DNA from: Macropodus opercularis
Lineage: Eukaryota; Chordata; Actinopteri; Anabantiformes; Osphronemidae
Direction of reading: 5' to 3'
Assembly: GCA_030770545.1 (NCBI GenBank)
Contig: CM061106.1
Location: 17,629,001-17,693,000 of the forward strand
Length of the DNA stretch: 64,000 nt
The notes below the pieces were generated by a model, which ran no database searches, was not told the origin of the DNA, and saw only the letters and a program-made list of their open reading frames with translations. This document shows positions 45,701-57,017 of the stretch, piece by piece. Position 1 is the first letter of the stretch, and each line of letters starts with the position of its first letter. Made by a program: the position numbers and the translations under genes.

Positions 45701-48700
45701 GTTTGACCTGAGGAAATACTCTGGTTCAGAGGAGGCTCTGCTGAGGCTGCTGCCAGTCGTCAAAGCCTCCAACAAAGCTGTGTAAGTCCTCACATGACTG
45801 AAATGTGTATCAACAGCCTGGAGTTGTCCTCAGCCAGAGACATCTGCAGCTGAGCTGAATGATTCATCTACACATTAGACACATTAACAGCTTGAACGTG
45901 TGTTAAATACCTTAAATAATAACTAACAGGATAATCAAGGCACCAGGTCACTGACCTTTGACACCTTCACTGTTTCCTCACTCAACCTGGCTGATGGAGA
46001 TCACACATCTGCACTGATGCCTGCAGGAAGCAGATTATGTTCTGGTCTGGCCTGCTCAGATGTAGGACCTGACATTACACACAACACACTATATGAATAC
46101 TAATAATAATAATACATGTTTTGGATTAGCATGGAAGAAATACTAGTTTCTGTTCATCATCAAGTTGTGTAACTCTGGATCTTTCTGTGCATAGTTGAAA
46201 GGGCAGCATGATAGATGTGAGACTAGTTGCTTCGGAGGCCTTCACCTCTGCTGAGGGAGGGTCTGTTTATGGCTTCTCTCACGCCCCGTTCAACGAGTGG
46301 CCTTTGTTTTTTAAGTGGTGATACTCTGCTGATACTGGTTTTGACATGTTGTTCATTCTGTGTTGGGCCATCCTCTCTTGTAATGGCTTTTCACCATGAA
46401 TAGCTCTTAGACTCTTTGCTGCGTTGGACTGCGTTGCTCCTCTTATGTTTCGGTGTTCGATCCTTGTGTGTTCTAAAAATCTTTTTGTTCTTTTCTGAAA
46501 CCCCAGCTACATAAGGAATGATCAGATTCCTTCATTGGCTCTGAGTCTCAGGCTGTTCTGTCGTCCTTTTTCTGGGCTGAGACGCAGCCTTGTTGAAACT
46601 GCCATCGTTTCCTCTCATGACTGCACAGTCCAGAAAGGCCAGTCTGTCTTCGTCTTAGTGTTTTTTGTCTTCCATTTGCACATACTCCAAAAGCCATTCC
46701 ATCTTAAAACAGCCGCGTTTCTTTTTTAAAGTTCTTAACTTGGTGAGTGGATGTCCCACTACCCGTTCGTTTCATCATTATTAAGAGGGGTAAGCACTAG
46801 AATTCACATTCACATCTCTTAACTCCGCCACAACCTTTTTGCTGGCAAAAACACTGATGGCTGCATTGATCAGCTGCGTAAATACGCACGTGAACTGTAT
46901 CAAGTCATAGGTTGACCAGTCAGCTGTCACTCACTGAGTCACATTGCAAAATGGTACAGGACAAATTGTTATGTATTTAATTTATTTCAAATTTAGGTTG
47001 GATTTTTTTGTGTGCACATTTTCTGTGCACAGAGATCATGAGATGGTATACAATAGTGTATCATTAAACATTAAATTCAGTTCAGTTCATTTTAAGGTGT
47101 CAGGAGACAAAAGACGACAGCAACTGAACATCTTCCTCTGCATACTGGACACACAGTCTGAGTCCAACCAGAAAACTTCTTACAGGTTATTCCTACGAAG
47201 GGGTCTCGAGTGAAGAGATAGTTTAAAGCTTATTTTTGCAAATCCTAAATAAATATTGCACAGGTTTTCATAGTTGCACATTAAGTATTGCACAGGGTTA
47301 TTGACACTACCAATGTTACTGAGGGATGGACATGGGGGGTAATTAGCATTGCTTATTGTAAAGTCTGATTGCAGCAGGGAGGTAAGATCTGCAGAGTTTC
47401 TCCTTCTGCACTGTGTCCAGAGAACTGTTACACTCACGTACTCTAACTCACTAGAGTACCAGGGGTAGGAGACGTCTGAGCCCCTGGTACTACCTCAAAT
47501 TGCCACTAGATGGCTACAAAACTCCCAAGAGGGGAGAGCTCAACCTCTGGAGCCTTCTTCCCACTCCGCAAAACTACACAAAGGGGCTGCTCAACCAAGA
47601 GCCTGTGCCCACACTACAAACAAACATGGGGGACCCAATTGCACAACCCAGACTCGTGTGGACAGTCAACTTAATCTTTAATCAAAAGGCAACAAAAAAG
47701 AACACAACACTAACACAGAAGATTACAGACTAACCGTTGATGATCTGGAGTAAAACTAAACGTAAACCTAAACATACCCAGAACATGGGGCTACAAAACT
47801 TAACACCAAAACAACCTGAATACAAAGCAAGACATACAACATACCAAATCTGTAGAAAACCTGTAGACAAACTGTGGGTAACAATGGGTAATCAGTCAGC
47901 AATGAGACGACAAAACTGAGGACCTTAAATATACGACAAACAGGAAATGAAAACCAGGTGAAAACAATGAACAGAAACAGGAAGTGACGAAAAACAAAAA
48001 CCAACAAAGAACAGGGAACAAGGGCGCCCTCCAGGGGCTGGAGGGCCAAAACGTCACAAGAACAACCCAGGTGGAGTCGGGTGAGTGTGGAGAGTGTCCA
48101 GGTGCTCATGCCACCTCCTTTCCTGCTTCTCTGAAATCTATCAAGTCTGCCCCATGAACATGAAGCTACTACCTCTGAGCAGATGGCATCTCTGACCAGG
48201 TACCCACACTGACGGTTTCTCTCTGTCTCGGACTGTTTTTCAGGCTCAGCAGCTGTAACATCTCAGAAAGAGGCCTTAAAGCTCTGTCCTCAGTTCTCAG
48301 CTCCCCATCATCTTGTCTGAGAGAACTGGACCTGAGTGAGAACTGCCTGCAGGTTTCAAGAGTGATGCTGCTTTGTGCTGGACTAGAGAGCCCACAGTGC
48401 CATCTGGAAAGTCTCAGGTCAGGACTTTTCCCATGTGTAAACTGCATGTCTTTGGACTGTTGGACGAAGCCGGAGCTCCCCGGTCGCCTCTGGGAATCGA
48501 ACCACAAATAAAATAAAATAATGTATTATTATTATTAAACTGACACTCTTTATACAGATTGAAAGACTGCACTTTGTCAGAGATCAGCTGTGATTTTCTG
48601 GCCTCAGCTCTGAAGTCCAACCCGTCACATCTGACACAACTGGACCTGAGTAACAACATCCTGCAGGATTCATCAGTGAAGCATCTGTGTGGTTTCCTGG

Positions 48701-51700
48701 AGTGTTGTCACTGTCGACTGAAGACTCTGAGGTCAGACTCCATGTTTTAGTTCTGTGTAGATTAATGTGATGTGAACGTTTTGCTGACACTAAACTGCAG
48801 ACATGAGGCTGATATTATGTCAAACGTGTCTAGAACCTGAGTCTGACTGATTAGTTCTCTTTGAGAACTTAAGGATCTTTAGCAGAAGCTCAGATAAATG
48901 TGTCATCACAACATGAGTGAGTCCAGATGGAGCCAGTGGTGGAGCTGCAGAGTTGAAGAGGTGAAGTCATGACGTCTGAGCTGAAGCAGCAGCTTGTTGT
49001 CATTTAGAAATTAGTTCCTGTTGGTTCTGCTGTTTGAGCTTCTAGTCTCTAAACTTCTACTTCCTGAAGTGTCTTCAGCTCCAAACACACAATGAGACAC
49101 TGAATGGTTTCAAGCTGACTCTTTGTTTTCTACTGTTTCATCTTTGGTTCTTATTCAGGTTGAGTTGCTGCAGGTTGTCAGAGATCAGCTGTGATTCTCT
49201 GGTCTCAGCTCTGAAGTCCAACCCATCACATCTGACAGAACTGGACCTGGGTGGAAGTAAACTGCAGGATTCATCAGTGAAGCATCTGTGTGGTTTTCTG
49301 GAGAGTCCTCACTGTCGACTGAAGACTCTGAGGTCAGACTTTGTTTTAGTTCTATGTGGGATTGATGTGATGTGAACGTTGTGCTGACACTAAACTGCAG
49401 AAGGTTTATCTCGAGGTCAAATCACCTTCAAGACTGACCACATTCAAACTGGTGAACGGGTGAAAATAAGTTGTCAAAGTGTTGACTTTGGTTTAAAGTA
49501 GAAAAATCTGCAGATGTGCAGATGATGTTTAACTGTGACTCTGACTGAGCCTAAAGGAATACACTTCTATAAAGCAGCTACAGAGAATCTGCTTGGAGCA
49601 AATAGAAGCAGGAGACAATAAGCAGCAGCTTCAGAACATGACACACAGAACTAAATAGTTGACCTAATCTCAATAATGATCATCAAACAGCCGGGACAGT
49701 GGATGATGTTTGATTAGAACGTAATCAAACAACACGACAGAGCCCTGTAAGTCAAACTGGCCAAGCTCAGCCTCAGGTCAATCACAAAGTATTCACTAGT
49801 CTTTCTTTGAATATATACTTCTGTTACAACCTCGGCTTGAGGGAAACAACAGGGAAAAAAACTCCAAAAGCTTATCTTACAAGACTGGAGTAGTGACAGA
49901 ACAAACAAAGCACGGTGGGTGGTAACATGGCTGCTGTGGCAGAATTAGAGAGAGAGCGTGTTGGAGGAACTTCTCTGGGCTTTTACATAGCAACCTCCAG
50001 GTGCAGGAGTCACATGATGTGTGGGGAAAAATGCATCCTACTTCCCAGTAGCCAGAGAAGAGACACTGGATGGTTGACTACACAATCACTGCATGGTTTG
50101 AAAAGATGAAGCTACGTCCAGGTGAATAACAGAAGCTGAGCTGTGAGGTCCACTGGAGACACATTTCACATGTGTGATGACAAAGTTCCTTTTCTCTGTG
50201 TCTGTCCAGTGTTTGAACACAGACAAACACAAGTTTGAAGGTTTGACCATTAAGAGCAGACGAGAGGCTGAGGTTTGTGTTTAGCAGATTAAAGACCAGA
50301 ACATTTCAGTAATAATCGAACCAACGAATCATCATAAAGAGACAAATATGATGTTCAAGAACTAGGAGAGAAAATCGTGAACACATGATGAGACAATGAA
50401 TGTTTTCAAACTGACTCTTTTGTTTTCCACTGTTTCACATTTGATTTTTTTATTCAGATTGATGAACTGCAGTTTGTCAGAGATCAGCTGTGATTCTCTG
50501 GCCTCAGCTCTGAAGTCCAACCCGTCACATTTCACACAACTGGAACTGAGCATGAACGACCTGCAGGATTCATCAGTGAAGCATCTGTGTGGTTTTCTGG
50601 AGAGTCCTCACTGTCGACTGGAGACTCTGAGGTCAGACTCCATGTTTTAGTTCTGTGTAGATTAATGTGATGTGAACGTTGTGCTGACGCTAAACTGCAG
50701 ACACGAGGCTGATGTTCTACTGACCAACACTCTATAATGTTGGTTCTGAATCAGATATTCAAACCCAAGATGTCAGAAGTTCTGGATCTGCTTGTTTGAC
50801 TCTTTTCATCAGTTCGAAAATGAGTCACGAGAACTTTAGGATCTTTAGCAGAAGCTCAGATAAATGTGTCATCACAACAAAAGTGAGTCCAGATGGAGCC
50901 AGTGGTGGATCTGCAGAGTTGAAGAGGTGAAGTCACGACGTCTGAGCTGAAGCAGCAGCTTGTTGTCATTAATATTAATGAGTCTTTGTTACTGTTTGAT
51001 TGGACTGTTTTCAACTTGCATCCTATTGGTTCTGCTGTTTGGAGCTTCTAGTTTCTAAACTTTTACTTCCTGAAGCGTCTTCAGCTCCAAACACACGATG
51101 AGACACTGAATGGTTTCAAGCTGACACTTTGTTTTCTGCCGCTTCATCTTTTATTGTTGATTCAGATTGAGTTGGTGCAAGTTGTCAGGGATCAGCTGTG
51201 GTTCTCTGGTCTCAGCTCTGAAGTCCAACCCGTCACATCTGACTGACCTGGACCTGAGCTGGAACAACCTGCAGGATTCATCAGTGAAGCATCTGTGTGG
51301 TTTTCTGGAGAGTCCTCACTGTCGACTGGAGACTCTGAGGTCAGCCTTTGTGGGTGTTACATCCAAGCAATGAACACCTGTCTTCTGATGAACAAGTTCA
51401 TCCAACCGTTCATCTAGATAAAGCATGTTGGGATTTATCGTCTGTCTGCGGCTGTTTTATCTAACCCATGTCTTGTTTTTGAGCTTTGAGCGCCCCCTAT
51501 TTTTCATTTTGACCTCTCGAAGGGTGCACGAGGGTTAATAGCTGTTGCATTTTATTTTATCATAAAGAATAAGAACAAAACCTGCTCCACATCACTAAAC
51601 ACAAATTCGAAGGGAAGACAAGGTTTCTAGAATTTACTAGAAATGATTACAGGCACCGCTCGCCAGTGCCAAAGTATTTTCCAAGTTTCCCACACAGGAA

Positions 51701-54199
51701 GGTTCAAACAAGGGGGCTGCTCCATTTTGAGCCTAAGGCCCCACTCACTTACATGAAAGGACCGCCATGCATGACCCTGACAAAATGTAAAGTTTAATTT
51801 AAATAATCCAAAACAACAAATTAAACATGAAGATACAAACACGGTGCAAAAAGGAGATCACTGCATTTGCAGGTAGTCGGAAGAAAAAAGTGAGAACCAA
51901 AGATCACTGCTATGCAACATCTGCACAATGTACATACCAAAAAGTAACAGTAATGGCAAACAGTGTCCAGGGTCACAGAAATAGAAAAAGGTAACAGTAG
52001 TACAAGCAACAACAAACCAACAAGGGACAGAATACACGGAATAACTTAAATACCTAACAGTAAGGAAACAGGAAGTGACATAACAAGGACAAGGACAACA
52101 GCGCCACCAAATGCCTGTAAGCCAGGAAGTCACAAAACCATGTTTAATCAGACAGAAAATGTAGCAACTCGGCCCTCTAGGTGACAGTATTGCCTCTTTG
52201 TTCTTCTTCACCTCCTGTAAGAATAGTGACACAACTTACAAACCAGAAGCACCGGGACGAACAAGCCACAATGACAAAGACTAACTAAATAATTTACAAG
52301 CCACAGGTAACAGATAATACAAACAAACTGAAATTAACAGTTACTAGAGCCAACAAGCCAGGAAAAACACAGACACTCACAGCTACTTAAATTCATATAA
52401 AACAGGAAATATAAAACGGGTGCAAACAATGATCAAGAGACACAGGAACCAGGAAATAACAAGAACCCAAGACAAAGACAGGGGATCACAGTTCCCTCCA
52501 GGGGTTTGATGGTCGAACTACCAATCACAATGTTTGTTTAATGATGTGGTTTCATCACATAGAACATTATAAATACTCAAACCAAAGATGCCGTAATCAG
52601 AAGTTCTGGATCTGCTTGTTTGACTCTTTTAATCAGTTCGACTTCATTAAATGTTTCAACAGTAACGTGTGACGATGTCGTTCCATCAAATTTCCATCAA
52701 ATTTCTTCAATTCAAATTTCAATTCAATTCAATTCAATGTATGATTCTATATTGGATTCATTAGTTCTCTCTGAGAACTTGATGATCTTTAGTAGAACCT
52801 CAAAAAAATGTGTCATCACAACATGAATGAGTCCAGATGGAGCCAGTGGTGGAGTCACGACATCTAAGCTGAAGCAGCAGCTTGTTGTCATGAATAAATT
52901 GGACTGTTTTCATCCTGCATCCTGTTGGTTCTGCTGTTTGGAGCTTCTAGTTTCTAAGCTTCTACTTCCTGAAGAGTCTTCAGCTCCAAACACACGATGA
53001 GACACTGAATGGTTTCAAACTGACTCTTTGTTTTCTACTGTTTCATCTCTGGTTCTGTATTCAGGTTGAATCACTGCAGTTTTTCTCTAGTCAGATGGGA
53101 TTTTCTGGCCTCAGCTCTGAAGTCCAACCCATCACATCTGACACAACTGGACCTGAGTCACAACATACTGCAGGATTCATCAGTGAAGCATCTGTGTGGT
53201 TTTCTGGAGAGTCCTCACTGTCGACTGGAGACTCTGAGGTCAGACTCCATGTTTTAGTTCAGTGTAGATTAATGTGATGTGACCGTTGTGCTGACACTAA
53301 ACTGCAGACATGAGGCTGATGTTCTACTGATCAACACTGAGGGTCTCCATGGTAACATCTGGTTTCTTTTTCTGTGGGTCAGTCCGTTCACTGTTTATTT
53401 TTTGTTTTATTCAATCATTGTTTCTTTATTTTGTTATTTTGTTTGAGCTGTCCGTTTGCTTTCTGCTGTTTTATCTTTGATTCTTTATTCAGATTGAGTA
53501 GGTGCAGTTTGTCAGAGATCAGCTGTGATTCTCTGGCCTCAGCTCTGAAGTCCAACCCATCACATCTGATACAACTGGACCTTAGTGTCAACAAGCTGCA
53601 GGATTCATCAGTGAAGCATCTGTGTGGTTTTCTGGAGAGTCCTCACTGTCGACTGGAGACTCTGAGGTCAGACTCCATGTTTTAGTTCAGTGTAGATTAA
53701 TGAAGCTGATGAAGCAGCAGTAGATTAATGAAGCAGACTCATTAGTTCTCTTTGAGACCTTGAGGATCTTTAGTAGATGCCTAGATAAATGTGTCATCAC
53801 AACATGAGTGAGTCCAGATGGAACCAGTGCTGAAGCAGCAGCTTGTTGTCATTAATATTAATGGGTTTTTGTTACTGTTTGATTGGACTGTTGTTTGCAG
53901 CATGCATGTTTGGAGATTCTAGTATCTAAACGTATACTTTTTTAAGCATCTTCAGCTCCAAACATACGATGAGACACTGAATGGTTTCAAGCTGACTCTT
54001 TTTCTGTCGTTTCATCTTTTATTCTTGATTTAGACTGAGTTGCTGCAGTTTGTCAGAGATCAGCTGTGATTCTCTGGTCTCAGCTCTGAAGTCCAAACGA
54101 TCACATTTGACAGAACTGGACATAAGTCACAACATCCTGCAGGATTCATCAGTGAAGCCTCTTTATGACCTGGTCCAGACTGTCTACTGGAGAGTCTGA
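42542..54199 (+). CDS. NLR-B: PYD-FISNA-NACHT-LRR protein lacking B30.2
   Basis: Predicted exons: 42542-42797, 43933-45781, 48244-48417, 48558-48731, 49159-49332, 50458-50631, 51166-51339, 53065-53238, 53493-53666 and 54034-54199. They sum to 3489 nt, 1162 aa plus stop, in one frame. Domain order is PYD, FISNA, NACHT (GIAGIGKT, FVFDGLDES), helical region (FVHLSVQEFLAA), seven intact LRR units and an eighth that ends early. Paralogue of NLR-A: the NACHT exons are nearly identical and the introns are partly homologous. The eighth LRR exon has a 7-nt net deletion that shifts the frame to TGA at 54197-54199. The HPGDSG-type last LRR and B30.2 are not found before 64000. It may be a shorter functional receptor or a gene in early decay. 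If a further intron follows the TGA, the transcript could be a nonsense-mediated decay target. Confidence 0.75.
42800..43932. other. NLR-B intron 1
   Basis: No counterpart of the 36-codon linker exon of NLR-A was found. The frame at 43580-43780 has no recognisable domain. Confidence 0.45.
43933..45781 (+). CDS. NLR-B exon: FISNA-NACHT-helical domain
   Basis: 1849 nt, acceptor TGGACCTAG, donor GCTGT|GTAAGT. Walker A GIAGIGKT and Walker B FVFDGLDES are intact, as is TTRPAAA. Differences from NLR-A are scattered. They cluster in two places: after the Walker B aspartates (SRLHLDLNVDDL vs SCLYLDLDADDL) and after the FVHLSVQEFLAA block (MSKLLLQNIRQFF vs MCLPQLSLQNLRLGL). Confidence 0.92.
45790..46234. 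other. NLR-B intron start
   Basis: Homologous to the NLR-A intron for about 120 bp, then unrelated. No further feature seen. Confidence 0.5.
46235..46730 (-). mobile_element. Penelope-like element remnant
   Basis: On the minus strand it parallels 59460-60200: LAFLDCAVMRGNDG, TRRTTEQPETQSQ-type linker, NLIIPYVAGVSEK, then KPLQERMAQHRMNN and KNKGHS. Several internal deletions and frameshifts remove the GIY-YIG core. Dead copy in the NLR-B intron. Confidence 0.75.
46740..47425. other. NLR-B intron, middle
   Basis: No recognisable gene or repeat. The last five bases are the AGAAC target duplication of the following element. Confidence 0.45.
47426..48058 (+). mobile_element. Short LTR-like element with 5-bp target duplication
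   Basis: Starts TGTTACACTC and ends AACGTCACA. AGAAC flanks both sides (47421-47425, 48059-48063). 633 bp, no ORF. Same family as 21166-21753, which is inserted in the other orientation in NLR-A. A solo LTR or TRIM-like unit of an LTR retrotransposon. Confidence 0.8.
48244..48417 (+). CDS. NLR-B exon: LRR unit 1
   Basis: 174 nt between TTTTTCAG and CTCAG|GTCAGG, no stop. Encodes LSSCNISERGLKALSSVL and LDLSENCLQVSRVMLL. Orthologous in position and type to NLR-A unit 1, but with the DSGVK segment altered to VSRVM. Confidence 0.85.
48558..48731 (+). CDS. NLR-B exon: LRR unit 2
   Basis: 174 nt between ATACAG and CTGAG|GTCAGA. Encodes LKDCTLSEISCDFLASAL and LDLSNNILQDSSVKHL, with FLECCHCRLKTLR where others have FLESPHCRLETLR. 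Confidence 0.88.
49159..49332 (+). CDS. NLR-B exon: LRR unit 3
   Basis: 174 nt between TATTCAG and CTGAG|GTCAGA. Encodes LSCCRLSEISCDSLVSAL and LDLGGSKLQDSSVKHL; the LDLxxN position is GGSK rather than a canonical Asn turn. Confidence 0.88.
49400..50457. other. NLR-B intron between LRR units 3 and 4
   Basis: Part of it (49440-49800) parallels the NLR-A intron around 22150-22500 (CAGCAGCTTCAGAACATG..., AACCAGCCAAGCTCAGCCT-like block). No additional LRR exon seen. Confidence 0.45.
50458..50631 (+). CDS. NLR-B exon: LRR unit 4
   Basis: 174 nt. Encodes LMNCSLSEISCDSLASAL and LELSMNDLQDSSVKHL. Flanked by the shared intron blocks upstream (GATGAGACAATGAATG) and downstream (TCCATGTTTTAGTTCTGTGT). 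Confidence 0.88.
51166..51339 (+). CDS. NLR-B exon: LRR unit 5
   Basis: 174 nt. Encodes LSWCKLSGISCGSLVSAL and LDLSWNNLQDSSVKHL. It is followed by a different intron sequence from the other units, because repeats are inserted downstream. Confidence 0.88.
51630..52140 (+). repeat. Dispersed LTR-like repeat, degenerate
   Basis: Shares GGGGGCTGCTC...TTGAGCCTAAGGCCCCACTCA at its left, and AGGAAACAGGAAGTGACATA, CAGCGCCACC and AAGTCACA at its right, with the family at 47426-48058. No target duplication recognised. Confidence 0.55.
52150..52530 (+). repeat. Dispersed LTR-like repeat, second degenerate copy
   Basis: Carries AACAGGAAATATAAAACGGG, GTGCAAACAATGATCA and CAGTTCCCTCCAGGGG, in the order of the family 3' portion. 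It lies directly after the copy at 51630-52140. Confidence 0.5.
53065..53238 (+). CDS. NLR-B exon: LRR unit 6
   Basis: 174 nt. Encodes LNHCSFSLVRWDFLASAL and LDLSHNILQDSSVKHL. The N-terminal half is the most divergent of the set (SLVRWDF for SEISCDS). Confidence 0.87.
53493..53666 (+). CDS. NLR-B exon: LRR unit 7
   Basis: 174 nt. Encodes LSRCSLSEISCDSLASAL and LDLSVNKLQDSSVKHL. The intron before it is short (about 250 bp). Confidence 0.88.
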
Positions 54200-54200
54200 G
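54034..54200 (+). CDS. NLR-B exon: LRR unit 8, frameshifted and ending in TGA
   Basis: Starts normally (LSCCSLSEISCDSLVSAL, LDISHNILQDSSVK) but is 167 nt instead of 174. The loss lies in the segment encoding HLCGFLESPHC in the other units. The frame then ends at TGA 54197-54199. The donor G|GTCAGT is retained at 54200. Acceptor is TTTAG in place of the usual TTCAG. Confidence 0.7.
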
Positions 54201-54925
54201 GTCAGTAGAGGTTGGAATCAGTTTGTGCTGCTTTCATCAGTATTTTACTAAACGCAGTTTGCGTCACAGCAGAGGTCCAGTGTTTCCTGTAAAGCTCCAA
54301 CCTTCTCAGTGAAGCTGTGAGGGGAGAATGATGAAAAAGAGAACAGTCAGCCAATCAGATCAGCCAAGAAGCTTGTTATGATCATAAAGGCTAATGTTGT
54401 TGTTGTGTCAGCTGATGTTTTAAAGCAGAGAAGATGTTGATACACCACACAGTGACTCTGTTTTTCATGGACCAACGGGAAGTCTGAATGCTGAATACGT
54501 CTTAAGTCCCTGCTTCTCTTTCTAGTGATGTGACAGCTGATGAAGGGACGATGACACTGATCTACTCTCTCGTTCTGTCTACAGGTGGGAAAAGATTTCT
54601 GTGTGAAGACAAACTAAAAGCCCTTCTGGCCTCAAAGAAACAGATGCAATGAAATAAAGAGAAAACAACATGAGAGGAGACCGTGCAGAGAGGAAGAATT
54701 AGGAAAGGAACCAGTGTTAATGATTGATGACAGTGACATGTCATCATGTCAGAGGTACCAGCACCAAAGAAGCAGAGAAGTGGAGCAGTGCTGGGGAATA
54801 AAACCAGCGAAACCGAGATGGAAACTTGACCAAAATTAAGGGTAAAACAAGCAGAATGGTTGGACCAGCAGCTGAACACTGGAACACTCTACACTAGCTG
54901 TAGATGAGGAGTGGGAGAGAACCAT
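54201..54925. other. Sequence after NLR-B with repeat fragments
   Basis: 54600-54890 contains the late block of the fish dispersed repeat (GGTTGGACCAGCAGCTGAAC). An AATAAA at 54653-54658 is a possible poly(A) signal for NLR-B. No B30.2-like or VEPGGVRW-like exon is present. Confidence 0.45.
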
Positions 54926-54929
54926 TCAA

Positions 54930-56300
54930 ACCATTCCAGTGCTGTGCCTTTAATCCCAATGCTATATTCCAGTCTCTGTAATAGAATGTTGTGATCTATG
55001 GTGTGAGATCATTAGTGACTCTAATCAGAGCTTTTTCTGTGCTATGATCTGAATGCTGACTAGAAACTTTCATACAGGTTATTTCTATGCACATGGTCCC
55101 AGTTGTTTAGCTACAATCTTTTCAAGAATTTTAGAAATAAAGGGTAGATTAGATATTGGTCTATAGTTTGCAAATTCTCTAGGGTTGAGTGTAGATTTTT
55201 TTCAATAAAGGTTTGGCTACAGCAACCTTAAAAGCCTGTGGTCTGTAGCCATCTCTGCAGATTGATGTATGACGTTTGTTAAAAGATACCTATACATTTT
55301 TTCTCTAATGGTTATGATTTTATTAGTAAGGAAATTCATAAAGTCATTGCTGCTGAGATTTAAAGGGACACTAGGCTCAACACAGCTGGCTCTCAACTTT
55401 TAGCCTGGCTACAATGCTGAAAAGAAACCTGGGGTTGTTTTTATTTTCTTCAATTAATGGTGAATAATATGTGGTTGTACAACACCAAATGCTTTTTTAT
55501 ATAGTATTAAACTGTTTTTCCATGCTAGACAGGATTCACCTAATTTGTTGGAACGCCACTGTCTTTCTAGTTTCCGAGTCCTCTGCTTAAGGCTGCGGAT
55601 CTCTGAGTTATACCATGGAGCCAACCTCCTCTGATTCACTGGCTTCTTCTTCAGAGGAGCAACCGTGTCTAAAATTGTACGCAGTGAAGCTGCAGCATCA
55701 TCAACAAGACAATCTACCTGTTCATCATTCAGATGACTGCTCTCCTCTGTGTAGCTACGAGCTAATGAGACGAAAGATGATGGAATCATCTTCTTAAATC
55801 TAACAACAGCATCATTAGATAAGCATCTGCTGCAGTAGAACTTCTTTCCAACTGTTGTAAGGTTTGTTATTCAAAAGTTAATAAGAAATGGTCAGATAAC
55901 AGGGAGTTTTGAGAGAGAACTATTAAATTATCAATATCAACCCCATAGGTCAGGACATGATCAAGTATCGAGTATGATTAAGACAGTGAGTGGGTTCACT
56001 CACACTGACTAAAACCAATAGAGTCCAGTAATGAATTAAATGCAATGTTGAGACAGTTACTGTCAACATCTACATGAATGTTAAAGTCGCCCACTACAAT
56101 CACTTTATCTGTGCCGAGAACTAAGTCACATAAAAATTCAGAAAATTCAGTGAAGAACTCAGATTGTAAAACCCAGAAACCAGTTGTGTTCTGTGTTGTC
56201 TACCGTCCTCCTGGTCCATATTCAAAGTGAGAAAGGCTCAGAGTGAGGCTCTCAAAAAAATCATAGTTATGTTTAGGGCTAGGAGTAATTAATAAATCCG
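54930..56300 (-). mobile_element. Decayed L2-like LINE: endonuclease, linker and RT start
   Basis: Minus strand, in order: KVIVVGDFNIHVDVDSN (APE endonuclease GDFN motif, near 56100), TYGVDIDNL and LLSDHFLLTF (end of endonuclease), then the 55454-55789 frame with LRTILDTVAPLKKKPVN and APWYNSEIRSLKQRTRKLER (linker). Last come RT pieces HSTEKALIRVTND and HNILLQRLEYSIGI. The segment carrying LDLSAAFD is deleted, and frames are broken. Confidence 0.8.
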
Positions 56301-57017
56301 AGTTATAGATGCTGCTACCTCTCCACCTCTACCTGAGCTTCTAGGAACATTATAGTTGATGTGACTTGTTGTGAGTCGCTCAATCCAAGGTGGGATGAAT
56401 GCTGTCTCTTCTAATCAGTCCAGGTTTCACCAAAAACTGCTCCAATTGTCTCTGAAGCCCACATCGTTTCCTAGACACCACCTAGACAGTGTTAGAGCTC
56501 TCAAAATCCTAGCTCTGCTCGTTCATGGAATGATGACTTCAGAGAAACTTTCAATCTTGCTTTTATTTCACACTTATTATTATAATAATAGTTAGAATAG
56601 TAGAATAGTTATACAGGTGTGGGTCAGTCTGTCTCTATTCCATACAGCATATAGTCAGGGCACGAAGTCTGACAACCCGTCTGTCCCTCGACCCACACTT
56701 TTATGCTAGACAAAGAGCATCTTTCTGTTGTGTAAACGGATCCTGATGCCGTGGTCTGGTGTTCGTCTCCTTGGAGCTTTATTGGTGGTCTTATCTGCTC
56801 CGTTGCTGTGTGGGCCCCAATTCCTATGGACTTCATTCCCAATTTATCTGATTTTCTGCTTAGACCCCATCCTCCACATATGGTTTTATGACCTGTGTCT
56901 GGGTGCTCCTCTACTACTCTCTAAACTTGATGTGTGTGTGTTTGAAACTGTACTTTAATGTCTTCGCCTTGTTCTGTTTTCTGCCTGCATCCTACTATCT
57001 AAGCTTTTAACTACTAT
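56300..57017. other. Non-coding stretch
   Basis: The first part may continue the LINE 5' region. No gene recognised. 57013-57017 (ACTAT) is the left target duplication of the solo LTR. Confidence 0.4.
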
